A stretch of DNA of 64,000 nt. Source: Prolixibacter bellariivorans ATCC BAA-1284 (GTDB lineage Bacteria > Bacteroidota > Bacteroidia > Bacteroidales > Prolixibacteraceae). The DNA is taken from NCBI RefSeq assembly GCF_000621705.1, contig NZ_JHXO01000001.1, positions 372,001 through 436,000 of the forward strand, in the 5' to 3' direction. A program made the translations under genes and the position numbers. Below are positions 26,199-34,067 of the stretch, one piece after another. The notes beneath the pieces were generated by a model that saw nothing but the letters and a program-made list of their open reading frames with translations, did not search any database and was not told the DNA's origin. Every line of letters starts with the position of its first letter. The stretch's first letter is position 1.

Positions 26199-27281
26199 AT
26201 GAAGAAATTATTCTTTGTCCTGTTGGCAGGACTTCTTTGTGCGGGCCAGTTAGTTGCTCAGGATGTCAGTTCGTTTAAAGTGGTTAAAGAAAATGCGTAT
26301 ACCCCGGTTAAAAATCAGCAACGTACGGGAACTTGCTGGAGTTATGCGACCACTTCTTTTCTTGAATCGGAATTACTCCGGATGGGAAAAGGAGAATATG
26401 ATTTGGCTGAAATGTATTTTGTGCGGAACGCTTATCCTGCAAAAGCAAAATATTTTGTTGAATTACACGGGCATGCCAACTTCGATGAAGGTGGACAGGC
26501 ACATGACGTGCTGGATGTGATGCAAAAAGACGGAGTCGTGCCACAAAGTGTATATCCCGGAAATCTTTATCATCCCGGACATGCCAACCATACAGAATTA
26601 AAGGCTATGATGAAGGGAATGCTGAAAGGTTTGGTTTCCGATAAAATGAACTCCGTTTCGATGGTATGGGCAGACGCTCTTAATGGCGTGTTGGATGCAT
26701 ATATGGGAAAAGATCCGAAAAGTTTCCAGTATGATGGGAGAACATTTACGCCTGTATCATTTATGCAGTCGCTTGGACTTGACCCGAATCAGTATGTCGA
26801 GATTACTTCCTATACGCATCATCCGTTTTACCAGCAGTTCAGTCTGGAAGTACCTGATAACTGGTCGCACGATTTGTATTACAATGTGCCGGAAGATGAT
26901 ATTATCAAGACGATGGATCACGCCCTTATGCAAGGTTACACGGTAGTTTGGGATGGCGATGTGAGCGATAAGGGCTTCTCGCACCGAAAAGGACTTGCTG
27001 TATTGCCCGACAGTGTTTCGGTGAATCAGGAAGCTCGTCAGAACGCATTCCTTACCTGGAAGACCACCGACGACCATTTGATGCACATTGTTGGTATCGC
27101 AAAAGACGCTGATGGAAATAAATATTACATTACCAAAAATTCATGGTCGGCCACGAGCAACGCTTGGGGCGGTATGCTTTATATGTCGGAGCGCTATGTG
27201 CGGTTGAATACGATTGCCATTACGGTGAACCGGAATAGTATTCCACAGGAGGTCAGTACGAAAATCTTTAAAAACAAGTAA
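26199..27281 (+). CDS. Secreted C1-family cysteine peptidase (aminopeptidase C / bleomycin-hydrolase-like)
   Basis: 360 residues with a signal peptide (MKKLFFVLLAGLLCAGQLVAQ), so it is periplasmic or secreted, unlike cytoplasmic PepC of Gram-positives. The papain-fold catalytic residues are Cys at about 46 in RTGTCWSYATTSF, His at about 296 in HLMHIVGIAKD and Asn at about 314 in ITKNSWS. The long insert between Cys and His is as in bleomycin hydrolases. It probably trims peptides from amino termini outside the cytoplasm. It follows the YjbR gene closely and is followed after one base by the S4-domain gene. Confidence 0.92.
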   Translation: MKKLFFVLLAGLLCAGQLVAQDVSSFKVVKENAYTPVKNQQRTGTCWSYATTSFLESELLRMGKGEYDLAEMYFVRNAYPAKAKYFVELHGHANFDEGGQAHDVLDVMQKDGVVPQSVYPGNLYHPGHANHTELKAMMKGMLKGLVSDKMNSVSMVWADALNGVLDAYMGKDPKSFQYDGRTFTPVSFMQSLGLDPNQYVEITSYTHHPFYQQFSLEVPDNWSHDLYYNVPEDDIIKTMDHALMQGYTVVWDGDVSDKGFSHRKGLAVLPDSVSVNQEARQNAFLTWKTTDDHLMHIVGIAKDADGNKYYITKNSWSATSNAWGGMLYMSERYVRLNTIAITVNRNSIPQEVSTKIFKNK

Positions 27282-27282
27282 A

Positions 27283-27492
27283 ATGGAATATGCTCTGAAA
27301 GGAACAGAATTCATCGAGCTGATTCGATTGCTCAAGGTTCTCCGGATTGCCGAATCAGGAGGACAGGCAAAACTGATGGTCGAAGATGGGGAAGTGAAGC
27401 GAAACGGGGAAGTCGAACATCGCAAACGGGCTAAAATCAGGGCCGGCGAGGTGATTGAGATTTTTGGAGAGCAGATTAAAATTACAGAATAA
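27283..27492 (+). CDS. S4-domain RNA-binding protein (YbcJ-like)
   Basis: 69 residues forming almost exactly one S4 domain: EFIELIRLLKVLRIAESGGQAKLMVEDGEVKRNGEVE followed by RAKIRAGEVIEIFG. Stand-alone S4 proteins of this kind (YbcJ/YaaA-like) bind structured RNA and are linked to ribosome or RNA metabolism. It starts one base after the C1 peptidase stop, so it is almost certainly cotranscribed, and is followed 8 bases later by a strong terminator. Confidence 0.88.
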   Translation: MEYALKGTEFIELIRLLKVLRIAESGGQAKLMVEDGEVKRNGEVEHRKRAKIRAGEVIEIFGEQIKITE

Positions 27493-27493
27493 T

Positions 27494-27526
27494 AAAAAAA
27501 AGGGATGCGGGAGCATCCCTTTTTGG
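27494..27526. terminator. Strong bidirectional terminator
   Basis: AGGGATGC (27501-27508), 4-base loop, GCATCCCT (27513-27520). There are five T on the plus side and an eight-A run on the other. It ends the plus-strand S4 operon and would also end a minus-strand transcript coming from the promoter region at 27640. Confidence 0.9.
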
Positions 27527-27630
27527 GGAGGCCAGCAGGGGAACCGGCCTGTTAACAATAGCATGTGCTTTTGGTGGGAAAAGAGAAAACTTAAAAAAAG
27601 GATTTGTTGATTCTCATTTCTGAAAGCTGA
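27494..27630 (-). ncRNA. Candidate small RNA under a tandem direct-repeat promoter
   Basis: The minus strand from about 27630 to the terminator at 27494 gives a transcript of about 130 nt. It has no ORF longer than a few codons before a stop that looks protein-like, a GGCCGG...TGGCC partial hairpin (27527-27552), and a final perfect terminator hairpin followed by eight T. Upstream lie a -7-like box (27640-27633) and three 21-bp-spaced repeats. It lies between the converging S4 and acetyltransferase genes and overlaps neither. That a transcript exists is inference. Confidence 0.4.
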
Positions 27631-27632
27631 AA

Positions 27633-27640
27633 CTAAGGTA
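27633..27640 (-). promoter_or_regulatory. -7-like box for the candidate small RNA
   Basis: Minus strand TACCTTAG (27640-27633), 7 of 8 to TAnnTTTG; the -33 position 19 bases upstream is TTTT. Its distance to the nearest repeat core (36 bases) matches that at the two other repeat loci (37 and 38). Confidence 0.4.
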
Positions 27641-27672
27641 AAAGGTGAGGCTCGATAAAAAAAAAATTTTTG

Positions 27673-27723
27673 ACGAACGGTCGTTTTTTTTTGATGAACG
27701 TATCGATCTGGTATGCGAACGGA
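27673..27723 (-). promoter_or_regulatory. Triple 21-bp direct repeat, LytTR-like binding element
   Basis: Minus strand TCCGTTCGC (27723-27715), TACGTTCAT (27702-27694) and ACCGTTCGT (27681-27673), spaced exactly 21 bp apart. The last two match the known LytTR half-site pattern [TA][AC][CA]GTTN[AG][TG] at all nine positions; the first misses only the final base. The AlgR core CCGTTCGTC is also present. The assignment to a LytTR-type regulator is inference from this pattern. Confidence 0.6.
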
Positions 27724-27783
27724 AAATTTCAATGAAAAAAAGACTTTCTATTTATCAATAAAAAGACGCTGTTTTTAAGCTTA

Positions 27784-28332
27784 TCACGCTTGCTTTTTCC
27801 ATTCGCTTTTTAATAAACTGAAAATTTCCAGATCGAAATACAACTCATCGTGCTTCTCACCTTGTCTTTCAATGCCTTCAAATGTGAAGCCGAGCCGTTT
27901 GGGTACAGCGCTGCTTCGGGTATTTCCCACTGCACATCGAATGGTAATTCGATTCATTTGAAGTCGTTTGAACGAAAGTTTGATTAATTGTCTGGTTGAT
28001 TGAGTGATAATACCTTTCCCTTCTTTGCTTTTTAGCAGCCAGTAGCCAATTTCTGTTTTCCTGTTGACACGGTCGGTATTCACGTAACCAATCAAACCTG
28101 CGAATTCTTCTTCATACCATATGGTAAAGACTTCCTCTTTTTCATGCGGTTTTTTGTTAACAACCGCGGAGATAAACTCTTCTGTGTCTTCCGGTTTCCT
28201 TGTAAAACTGACGAAGGGAAGCCATTTACTCAGATGTTCCCGATTATTATCAATAGCCTCAAACACGATATCGGCATGCTCCATACCCAAACTTTCGAGG
28301 TAAAATCCCGGACGGATACTAATTCGGCTCAT
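27784..28332 (-). CDS. GNAT-family N-acetyltransferase (RimJ/RimL-like)
   Basis: 182 residues with the GNAT pattern of ribosomal-protein acetyltransferases: MSRISIRPGFYLESLGMEHADIVFEAIDNNREHL at the N-terminus, FAGLIGYVNTDRVNRKTEIGYWL in the middle, then LLKSKEGKGIITQS as the acetyl-CoA-binding motif A, and RCAVGNTRSSAVPKRLGFTFEG. It transfers acetyl to an amine, in RimL-type enzymes an N-terminal amine of a ribosomal protein; the actual substrate is unknown. It is monocistronic on the minus strand. I see no clear hairpin in its 3' flank, only the AT-rich stretch before the triple repeat. Confidence 0.88.
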   Translation of the reverse strand: MSRISIRPGFYLESLGMEHADIVFEAIDNNREHLSKWLPFVSFTRKPEDTEEFISAVVNKKPHEKEEVFTIWYEEEFAGLIGYVNTDRVNRKTEIGYWLLKSKEGKGIITQSTRQLIKLSFKRLQMNRITIRCAVGNTRSSAVPKRLGFTFEGIERQGEKHDELYFDLEIFSLLKSEWKKQA

Positions 28333-28443
28333 AGGACGGTGTTTTTCACATGATTAAAACTGTCTTTTTCTAATCGTATGGAGCTCGCATTTATAGAAAT
28401 CATTGTTTGTTGCTACAATTGCCATGCTCGTTTCATGCAAATT

Positions 28444-28472
28444 AAAAAACCCGGACAAAATTGCCCGGGTTT
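28444..28472 (-). terminator. Terminator of pgk
   Basis: On the minus strand AAACCCGG (28472-28465) pairs with CCGGGTT (28454-28448), followed by a T run (plus-strand A run 28444-28449). It lies 24 bases after the pgk stop. Confidence 0.8.
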
Positions 28473-28495
28473 GAAGCATATATTATGCAATTAAT

Positions 28496-29689
28496 TTATT
28501 GACGTACGGCTGCAATTCCCGGAAGGTCTTTTCCTTCGAGGTATTCGAGAAGCGCACCACCTGCAGTTGAAATGTAGGAAACGCCATCGGCAATGCCGAA
28601 TTTGTTAACAGCTGCAACGGAATCACCGCCACCTACGAGTGAGAATGCTCCCTTTTGGGTTGCTTCAACAATAGCAGCACCAATAGCTTTGGTACCTTCG
28701 GCGAATTTGTCCATTTCGAACACGCCAACGGGACCGTTCCAGAGAATGGTTTTTGAATCACCGATGACCTTATTGAATTTTTCAATGGTTTTCGGACCTA
28801 CATCCAGTCCCTGCCATCCGTCTTCAATATCGTTGGCGGGAACAACCTTGGTGTTGGCCGTTTCTGCGAAAGCATCAGCTTCCAGGACATCAACGGCGAA
28901 GTGCAGTTGAACGCCTTTTGCTTCGGCTTTTTTCATTAGGTCTTTTGCCAAATCGAGGTATTCATCCTCGCAAATGGAATCACCGATTTTGCCACCCAGT
29001 GATTTCACGAAGGTGTAAGTCATTCCACCGCCAATGATGAGGTGATCGACACGCTCAAGCAGGTTTTCGATGATGGTAATTTTGGAAGAAACTTTCGAAC
29101 CTCCCATGATAGCGGTGAAAGGACGCTGCGGTTCTTTCATTACTTTTTCAAGGCTCGCAACTTCGCTGCCAACCAGGAATCCGAACATTTTGTCATTCGG
29201 GAAATACTGGGCAATCACAGCGGTTGAGGCGTGTGCACGGTGAGCTGTACCAAAAGCATCGTTCACCCAGCAGTCACCCATTTCGGAGAGTTTACGGGCA
29301 AATTCAGCATCCCCTTTGGTTTCTTCGCCGTGGAAACGAAGGTTTTCCAGAATGAGTACTTCACCTGGCTGCAATGAGTCGGCTACCTTTTTGGTTTCCT
29401 CGCCAATGCAATCGGGAGCAATTTTCACGGTACGTCCGCCCAACAAATCGGAAAGGTGAGCGACCAGATGTTTGAGGGAGAACTTGTCTTCCGGTCCGTT
29501 TTTCGGACGGCCCAGGTGGGACATAATTACCGGTGAACCGCCTTTTTCAATCACTTTTTCAATGGTAGGTAACGCGGCGCGCATCCTTGTATCATCAGTA
29601 ATTTCGAACTTTTCGTTCAACGGCACATTGAAGTCGACGCGAATCAACGCCTTTTTGCCGGAAAAATCGTAAGTCTCTATTGTCTGCAT
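28496..29689 (-). CDS. pgk: Phosphoglycerate kinase
   Basis: 397 residues, complete. N-terminal substrate domain: [10 protein letters not shown] and the HLGRP motif, which bind 3-phosphoglycerate. Later come [13 protein letters not shown] and [12 protein letters not shown]-terminal nucleotide domain with WNGPVGVFE and [13 protein letters not shown]. It transfers phosphate between 1,3-bisphosphoglycerate and ADP in glycolysis and gluconeogenesis in the cytoplasm. It is transcribed alone; on the minus strand the perfect -7 box TATCTTTG (29726-29719) is 30 bases upstream of the ATG. Confidence 0.98.
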   Translation of the reverse strand: MQTIETYDFSGKKALIRVDFNVPLNEKFEITDDTRMRAALPTIEKVIEKGGSPVIMSHLGRPKNGPEDKFSLKHLVAHLSDLLGGRTVKIAPDCIGEETKKVADSLQPGEVLILENLRFHGEETKGDAEFARKLSEMGDCWVNDAFGTAHRAHASTAVIAQYFPNDKMFGFLVGSEVASLEKVMKEPQRPFTAIMGGSKVSSKITIIENLLERVDHLIIGGGMTYTFVKSLGGKIGDSICEDEYLDLAKDLMKKAEAKGVQLHFAVDVLEADAFAETANTKVVPANDIEDGWQGLDVGPKTIEKFNKVIGDSKTILWNGPVGVFEMDKFAEGTKAIGAAIVEATQKGAFSLVGGGDSVAAVNKFGIADGVSYISTAGGALLEYLEGKDLPGIAAVRQ

Positions 29690-29718
29690 GTTTCGCTGTG
29701 TTAAAAATTTAGCTTCCC

Positions 29719-29726
29719 CAAAGATA
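29719..29726 (-). promoter_or_regulatory. pgk promoter -7 box
   Basis: Minus strand TATCTTTG (29726-29719), a perfect TAnnTTTG; 19 bases upstream reads TATG, a weak -33. Confidence 0.55.
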
Positions 29727-29791
29727 GGAAAATCATGCTATATAACATACCTAAACCCCTTTTTTTGCGGTAGCCATTTCCCTCTTTCTGC

Positions 29792-29825
29792 ATTGGAAGG
29801 GTTGCACAGTTTTTTTCTACCTTTG
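29792..29825 (+). promoter_or_regulatory. holB promoter
   Basis: ATTG (29792-29795), 22 bases, TACCTTTG (29818-29825; perfect -7 box). The leader to the ATG at 29886 is about 55 bases. Confidence 0.55.
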
Positions 29826-29885
29826 AGGGAAATTATTGTAAAACTCCGGTAGAAAATTGGAAAGGACCATTTAACTGAAAATTGC

Positions 29886-31013
29886 ATGCAGTTTAAAGAT
29901 ATTATTGGACAGGCTGAGGTGAAAAGGCAACTGATACAAGAAGTTGCAGAAGATCGTATTCCGCATGCACAACTTTTAACCGGACCGGCCGGAAACGGAA
30001 AACTGGCATTGGCTTATGCCTTTGGGCAATATTTAAACTGTACTAACCGGAAAGAAGGCGATTCGTGTGGAGAGTGCAGTTCGTGCCGAAAGTTTTCGAA
30101 GTTGATTCACCCCGATTTGCATATGATTTACCCGGTGGTGAAAAATGAAAAATTTAAGGAGCCAACCAGTACGGATTACATCGATAAGTGGCGGCCGTTT
30201 TTCCTGGAAAACACCTACCCGGCATTCGATAAATGGATGAACTTGATTGCCGATGAAAATAAGCAAGGCTCCATTTATGTGTACGAAGCCCGGGAAATTA
30301 TCAGGAAATTGAATCAGAAAGCGTTTGAGAGCGGCTACAAAGTGGCCATTGTTTGGTTGCCCGAGCAGATGAATGCCGAGTGTGCTAACAAGTTGCTTAA
30401 GATGATTGAGGAACCACCGTCTCGCACGGTTTTTCTTCTGGTGGCCGAAGACGAAGAGCAGATCATCAGTACCATTCGTTCGCGTTGCCAGGTGATTCGT
30501 ATCCCACGTATTGGCGACCACGATTTGGAAGCGGGGCTGGCAAATCATCCGTCGATTGGTACGCAGAATCCGGCTACTGTTGCCCGGCTGGCAAGAGGCA
30601 ACTTCATTTACGCATTGGAGTTACTGGAAAACGATGAACTGCGAGCCTTCAATCACGAAAATTTTACGCGGCTCATGCGTTTGGCCTATTCCCGGAAAGG
30701 GAATTCAGAGTTGTTGAAATGGACCGATGAGATTGCAAGGATTGGGCGGGTGAAACAAAAAAGTTTTCTGCAATACAGCAGTGAATATCTCCGTGAAAAT
30801 TTTGTGCTCAATATAAAGGAACCTGAGTTGGTTTACATGGATGACCAGGAATCGGAGTTTTCGGCCCGTTTTGCTCCGTTTATTCACGAACGAAACGTGA
30901 TTCCTTTGTTTCAGGAGTTCGAAAAGGCCTACCGGGACATCAGTATGAACGGTAATGCACGCATCATTTTTTTGGATTTGGCTCTGCAGGTTGCTATCTT
31001 CCTGCGTTCGTGA
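29886..31013 (+). CDS. holB: DNA polymerase III delta-prime subunit (clamp-loader)
   Basis: 375 residues of the AAA+ clamp-loader family. N-terminal FKDIIGQAEVKRQLIQEV, then a Walker-A-like TGPAGNGKLALAYA in which the usual Ser/Thr after Lys is Leu, as expected for the non-hydrolysing delta-prime subunit. A zinc module uses Cys52, 61, 64 and 67 (C...CGECSSC), and the sensor-like segment is STIRSRCQVIRIPRI. It helps load the sliding clamp onto DNA at the replication fork. The order holB-ricT-gldH-trmB is a conserved Bacteroidota cluster. Confidence 0.9.
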   Translation: MQFKDIIGQAEVKRQLIQEVAEDRIPHAQLLTGPAGNGKLALAYAFGQYLNCTNRKEGDSCGECSSCRKFSKLIHPDLHMIYPVVKNEKFKEPTSTDYIDKWRPFFLENTYPAFDKWMNLIADENKQGSIYVYEAREIIRKLNQKAFESGYKVAIVWLPEQMNAECANKLLKMIEEPPSRTVFLLVAEDEEQIISTIRSRCQVIRIPRIGDHDLEAGLANHPSIGTQNPATVARLARGNFIYALELLENDELRAFNHENFTRLMRLAYSRKGNSELLKWTDEIARIGRVKQKSFLQYSSEYLRENFVLNIKEPELVYMDDQESEFSARFAPFIHERNVIPLFQEFEKAYRDISMNGNARIIFLDLALQVAIFLRS

Positions 31014-31073
31014 AAGCGCGAACATCCAAAATCCGGCTTTGGCGGAAGCCGATCGCGGTTTCGTGTAAATCAT

Positions 31074-31081
31074 TATTTTTG
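31074..31081 (+). promoter_or_regulatory. ricT promoter -7 box
   Basis: TATTTTTG, a perfect TAnnTTTG, 63 bases upstream of the ricT ATG. No clear -33 TTTG at the proper distance. Confidence 0.4.
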
Positions 31082-31144
31082 TAGAAATTCAGTACAATCA
31101 CGCCTTCCCGAAAAGGTTGAGGGCTACTAAATATATATACCCGT

Positions 31145-32350
31145 ATGAGTTATCAGGAAAAGCTGGCACGAGGGTGCCCTTCTTCCAGTATTGGCGGTTC
31201 GAGCGCAAAGCTGGATGTTTATAATTGGTTAAAAGACGTTCCCAATATTCTCAACCCGGATGATATCGTTGAAGTCCGGTTTAAAAATACCCGTAAAGAT
31301 TACTACCGAAATGTGAATGGCCTGAAGTTGAAAGAGGGCGAAGTGGTAGCCGTGGAGGCTAGTCCGGGACATGATATCGGAGTGATCTCACTGGTTGGTG
31401 ATTTAGTTTTAAAGCAGATGAACCGTCACAAAGTTACTTACGTCGACGGTGAACTACGCAAAGTCTACCGAAAAGCCAAACCGGTGGATATTCAGAAATG
31501 GGAAGAGGCGATGGCGCTGGAGCACGAAACGATGCTGAAAGCCCGTAAAATTGCTGAAGATCTCCGTCTTGACATGAAGATTGGAGACGTGGAATACCAA
31601 GGCGATAAAACGAAAGCAATTTTCTATTACATCGCCGACGAGCGTGTGGATTTCCGGCAGTTGATTAAGGTGTATGCCGAAACGTTCCGTATTCGGATTG
31701 AAATGCGCCAGATTGGAGCACGTCAGGAAGCCGGAAGGATTGGCGGAATAGGTCCATGTGGACGCGAACTTTGTTGCAGCTCGTGGATTACCAACTTTGT
31801 TTCGGTAACAACAAATGCGGCTCGTTACCAGGAAATTTCGCTAAATCCGCAGAAACTGGCCGGACAGTGCGGTAAGTTGAAGTGCTGTCTGAACTATGAG
31901 CTCGATTGTTACATCGATGCACAAAAAGATTTCCCGCCGAATAACATTCCGCTGGAAACGGAGAAGGGAATTTACAACTTCCTGAAAGCCGATATCTTCA
32001 AACGGATGTATTGGTACGCACCGGCCGATAATCAACCGGGAGGACAGGTTGCCATTTCGGTGGACAAAGTGAAAGAGATTATCCGGCTGAACAAAGCAGG
32101 GAAAAAAGTTCCGCAACTGACAGCGGAACCAGTAGCCGTAGAGAAAAATGAAGTCCTCGATTACCATAAGGTAGTTGGTCAGGATAGTCTTGACAGGTTC
32201 GATACCCCCTCATCTTCTTCGCGGAATCGTAGGAAAAAGAAGAGACGGAAACCAGCGAGCCGAAGTAATAATCCATCATCAACCAATCAGAAACCTTCCG
32301 GTAATAGTCAACAAAATCATGGGAAACCGAGAAAACCGAGGAAACGTTAA
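31145..32350 (+). CDS. RicT/PSP1 family protein (YaaT-like)
   Basis: 401 residues containing the PSP1 domain (residues about 40-250). Its conserved cysteine clusters GRELCCSSWI and GQCGKLKCCLNYELDCY, seen around residues 200-260, bind Fe-S centres in the B. subtilis Ric (YaaT) complex, which acts on RNase Y-dependent mRNA processing. Whether this role applies in Bacteroidota is unknown. The last 50 residues are a low-complexity basic Ser/Arg/Lys/Asn-rich tail. The 3' end overlaps gldH by 32 bases in another frame, which points to translational coupling with the gliding lipoprotein gene. Confidence 0.9.
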   Translation: MSYQEKLARGCPSSSIGGSSAKLDVYNWLKDVPNILNPDDIVEVRFKNTRKDYYRNVNGLKLKEGEVVAVEASPGHDIGVISLVGDLVLKQMNRHKVTYVDGELRKVYRKAKPVDIQKWEEAMALEHETMLKARKIAEDLRLDMKIGDVEYQGDKTKAIFYYIADERVDFRQLIKVYAETFRIRIEMRQIGARQEAGRIGGIGPCGRELCCSSWITNFVSVTTNAARYQEISLNPQKLAGQCGKLKCCLNYELDCYIDAQKDFPPNNIPLETEKGIYNFLKADIFKRMYWYAPADNQPGGQVAISVDKVKEIIRLNKAGKKVPQLTAEPVAVEKNEVLDYHKVVGQDSLDRFDTPSSSSRNRRKKKRRKPASRSNNPSSTNQKPSGNSQQNHGKPRKPRKR

Positions 32351-32822
32351 ATGGGTTGCCGGCCTGATGCTTCTGGTCTGGGCTGGTATACTTTATTCGT
32401 GCAGTGGTGGTGCTGTATACGATGAATATCATCAACTGACAGGGTCGAAATGGAATAAAGATTCGGTATTGAATTTTACCGTCAATATTCCCGATTCCAC
32501 CACGTTGTACAATATCTATTTTAATGTTCGGAACGAAGGTTCCTATCCGTATCAGAACCTATGGCTGTTTATTAAAGTTACCCCGCCCGAAGGCGGTAAG
32601 CTGATGCAGGATACCGTGGAACTGATGCTGGCAAACGAAGCCGGAAAATGGTATGGTTCCGGAATCGGAGATTTGTACGATAAAAAATACCCGTACAAAC
32701 ACCAGGTTTATTTTCCAAACCCGGGCGATTATACCTTCTCGGTACGCCAAGGGATGAGAAGTAAAAACGGCATATTGAAAGGCATACACGACTTCGGTTT
32801 TCGGGTAGAAAAAGTGAATTGA
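32319..32822 (+). CDS. gldH: Gliding motility lipoprotein GldH
   Basis: 167 residues from ATG 32319, inside the end of ricT. An open frame continues upstream to 32175, but the lipoprotein signal fixes the start. The signal is WVAGLMLLVWAGILYSC with Cys28 as the lipidated residue. The mature part is a beta-rich domain (SGGAVYDEYHQLTGSKWNKD, then LYNIYFNVRNEGSYPYQNLW and FPNPGDYTFSVRQGMR), which is the GldH pattern. GldH is required for gliding and associated with the T9SS machinery in Flavobacterium. Its location after ricT and before trmB is the conserved order. Confidence 0.92.
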   Translation: MGNRENRGNVKWVAGLMLLVWAGILYSCSGGAVYDEYHQLTGSKWNKDSVLNFTVNIPDSTTLYNIYFNVRNEGSYPYQNLWLFIKVTPPEGGKLMQDTVELMLANEAGKWYGSGIGDLYDKKYPYKHQVYFPNPGDYTFSVRQGMRSKNGILKGIHDFGFRVEKVN

Positions 32823-32835
32823 CAATACAAAATAG

Positions 32836-32860
32836 AGAAAGGGCTGAATAGGCCCTTTCT
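32836..32860 (+). terminator. Hairpin after gldH
   Basis: AGAAAGGGC (32836-32844) pairs with GCCCTTTCT (32852-32860) in a strong stem. The following TATGAATAAT is only weakly T-rich, so it may attenuate transcription or stabilise mRNA rather than terminate fully. Confidence 0.5.
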
Positions 32861-32887
32861 TATGAATAATAATTACACAAAGCAATC

Positions 32888-33637
32888 GTGGGGAAAAATA
32901 AGTTGTCGAAGTTTGCCGAGATGGAAACTTTCGAACACGTAGTGCAGGTTCCTTTCAGGGTACTGAGCGAAGAAGGCTTCGATATGAAAGGCCTGTGGAA
33001 TGAGCGCTTCTTTAAGAATGAAAATCCCATTGTTTTGGAACTGGGATGTGGAAAAGGCGAATACACCGTCGGTCTGGCCCGCAGGTTTCCTGAATTTAAT
33101 TTTATCGGCATCGATATTAAAGGTTCACGGATGTGGAAAGGCGCTAAAGAATCGTGGGAGGACCAGATGAAAAATGTGGGCTTTTTACGAACCAATATCG
33201 AATTATTGAACGCTTTTTTTGCTCCGGAAGAGATTGCCGAAATCTGGATTACATTCCCCGACCCGCAAATGAAAAAAGTGCGGAAGCGGTTAACATCTAC
33301 GCGGTTTATGAAATCGTACCGAAGCTTCCTGAAACCCGGCGGCATTGTTCACCTGAAAACCGACAGCAATTTTATGTACCAGTACACCCGGGCGATGATT
33401 GAAGAGAATCACCTTCCGGTGGACGTGGATACGGACGATTTGTACCAATCCGGCCTGGCCAACGAAATTCTGGAGATCAGGACGTTCTACGAACAGCAGT
33501 GGCTCGACCGCGGAAAAACCATCAAATACCTTCGTTTTCACCTGAGAGAGGGAGAGCTGAAAGAACCCGACGTGGAACCGGAGCCCGATGATTACCGCAG
33601 CTTTGGAAGAAACAAACGCCGCCAAGACGACGATTAA
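32888..33637 (+). CDS. trmB: tRNA (guanine-N7-)-methyltransferase
   Basis: 249 residues from a GTG start at 32888 ([18 protein letters not shown], a conserved N-terminus in Bacteroidota). The class I methyltransferase motif is [20 protein letters not shown] (SAM binding). It is followed by [17 protein letters not shown] and the typical TrmB catalytic-region motif [18 protein letters not shown]. It methylates G46 in the variable loop of tRNAs to m7G. The C-terminus is acidic and polar. It is 50 bases after the gldH hairpin and 19 bases before the next gene. Confidence 0.95.
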   Translation: MGKNKLSKFAEMETFEHVVQVPFRVLSEEGFDMKGLWNERFFKNENPIVLELGCGKGEYTVGLARRFPEFNFIGIDIKGSRMWKGAKESWEDQMKNVGFLRTNIELLNAFFAPEEIAEIWITFPDPQMKKVRKRLTSTRFMKSYRSFLKPGGIVHLKTDSNFMYQYTRAMIEENHLPVDVDTDDLYQSGLANEILEIRTFYEQQWLDRGKTIKYLRFHLREGELKEPDVEPEPDDYRSFGRNKRRQDDD

Positions 33638-33656
33638 TTGAATAGCTTCTGTTATC

Positions 33657-34007
33657 ATGTCCGACTTTAACGAAAATGTATACGATGTGGTCCGCCAAAT
33701 TCCGGTGGGAAGGGTAACCAGTTACGGTGCCATTGCCCGGTTTCTGGGTTCTCCGCAGTCGTCACGCATGGTTGGTTGGGCCATGAATAATGCCCACAAT
33801 CAGCAGCCGTATGTTCCGGCTCACCGGGTGGTAAATCGTCAGGGATTGTTAACTGGAAAAGTCCATTTTGGTGGACCGGATGTTATGCAGCAATTGCTGG
33901 AAAGTGAAGGCATCAAAGTGGTTGACGACCAGATTGTCGATTTTCAGAAGCATTTTTGGGACCCCATGAAAGAACTTCCGTTTGACGAAACTTTTCCCAT
34001 GCCATAA
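33657..34007 (+). CDS. MGMT-like DNA alkyltransferase-like (ATL) protein
   Basis: 116 residues matching the DNA-binding domain of O6-alkylguanine-DNA alkyltransferases: VYDVVRQIPVGRVTSYGAIARFLGSPQSSRMVG. The active-site motif PCHRV reads PAHRVV here, so the alkyl-accepting Cys is replaced by Ala, as Trp replaces it in known ATL proteins. It should therefore bind O6-alkylguanine without repairing it directly; ATLs recruit nucleotide excision repair. A C-terminal tail (FQKHFWDPMKELPFD) is typical of the Bacteroidota variant. Followed by mrp after 60 bases. Confidence 0.88.
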   Translation: MSDFNENVYDVVRQIPVGRVTSYGAIARFLGSPQSSRMVGWAMNNAHNQQPYVPAHRVVNRQGLLTGKVHFGGPDVMQQLLESEGIKVVDDQIVDFQKHFWDPMKELPFDETFPMP

Positions 34008-34030
34008 ACGGATAATGTTCTCCTTATTTA

Positions 34031-34038
34031 TAACTTTG
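34031..34038 (+). promoter_or_regulatory. mrp promoter -7 box
   Basis: TAACTTTG, a perfect TAnnTTTG, 29 bases upstream of the mrp ATG. No good TTTG at the -33 distance. Confidence 0.45.
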
Positions 34039-34067
34039 TTTTTCAATTTCAAGAAAATACTTACGAT

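Noticed and set aside
27355-27732. 125-residue open frame on the minus strand
   Set aside because: Runs across the terminator and antisense to the S4 gene, and has no family pattern; the upstream half is better explained as a regulatory region with a candidate small RNA.
32175-32318. Longer gldH start upstream
   Set aside because: It lies in the ricT coding region out of frame and would place 48 polar residues before the lipoprotein signal.
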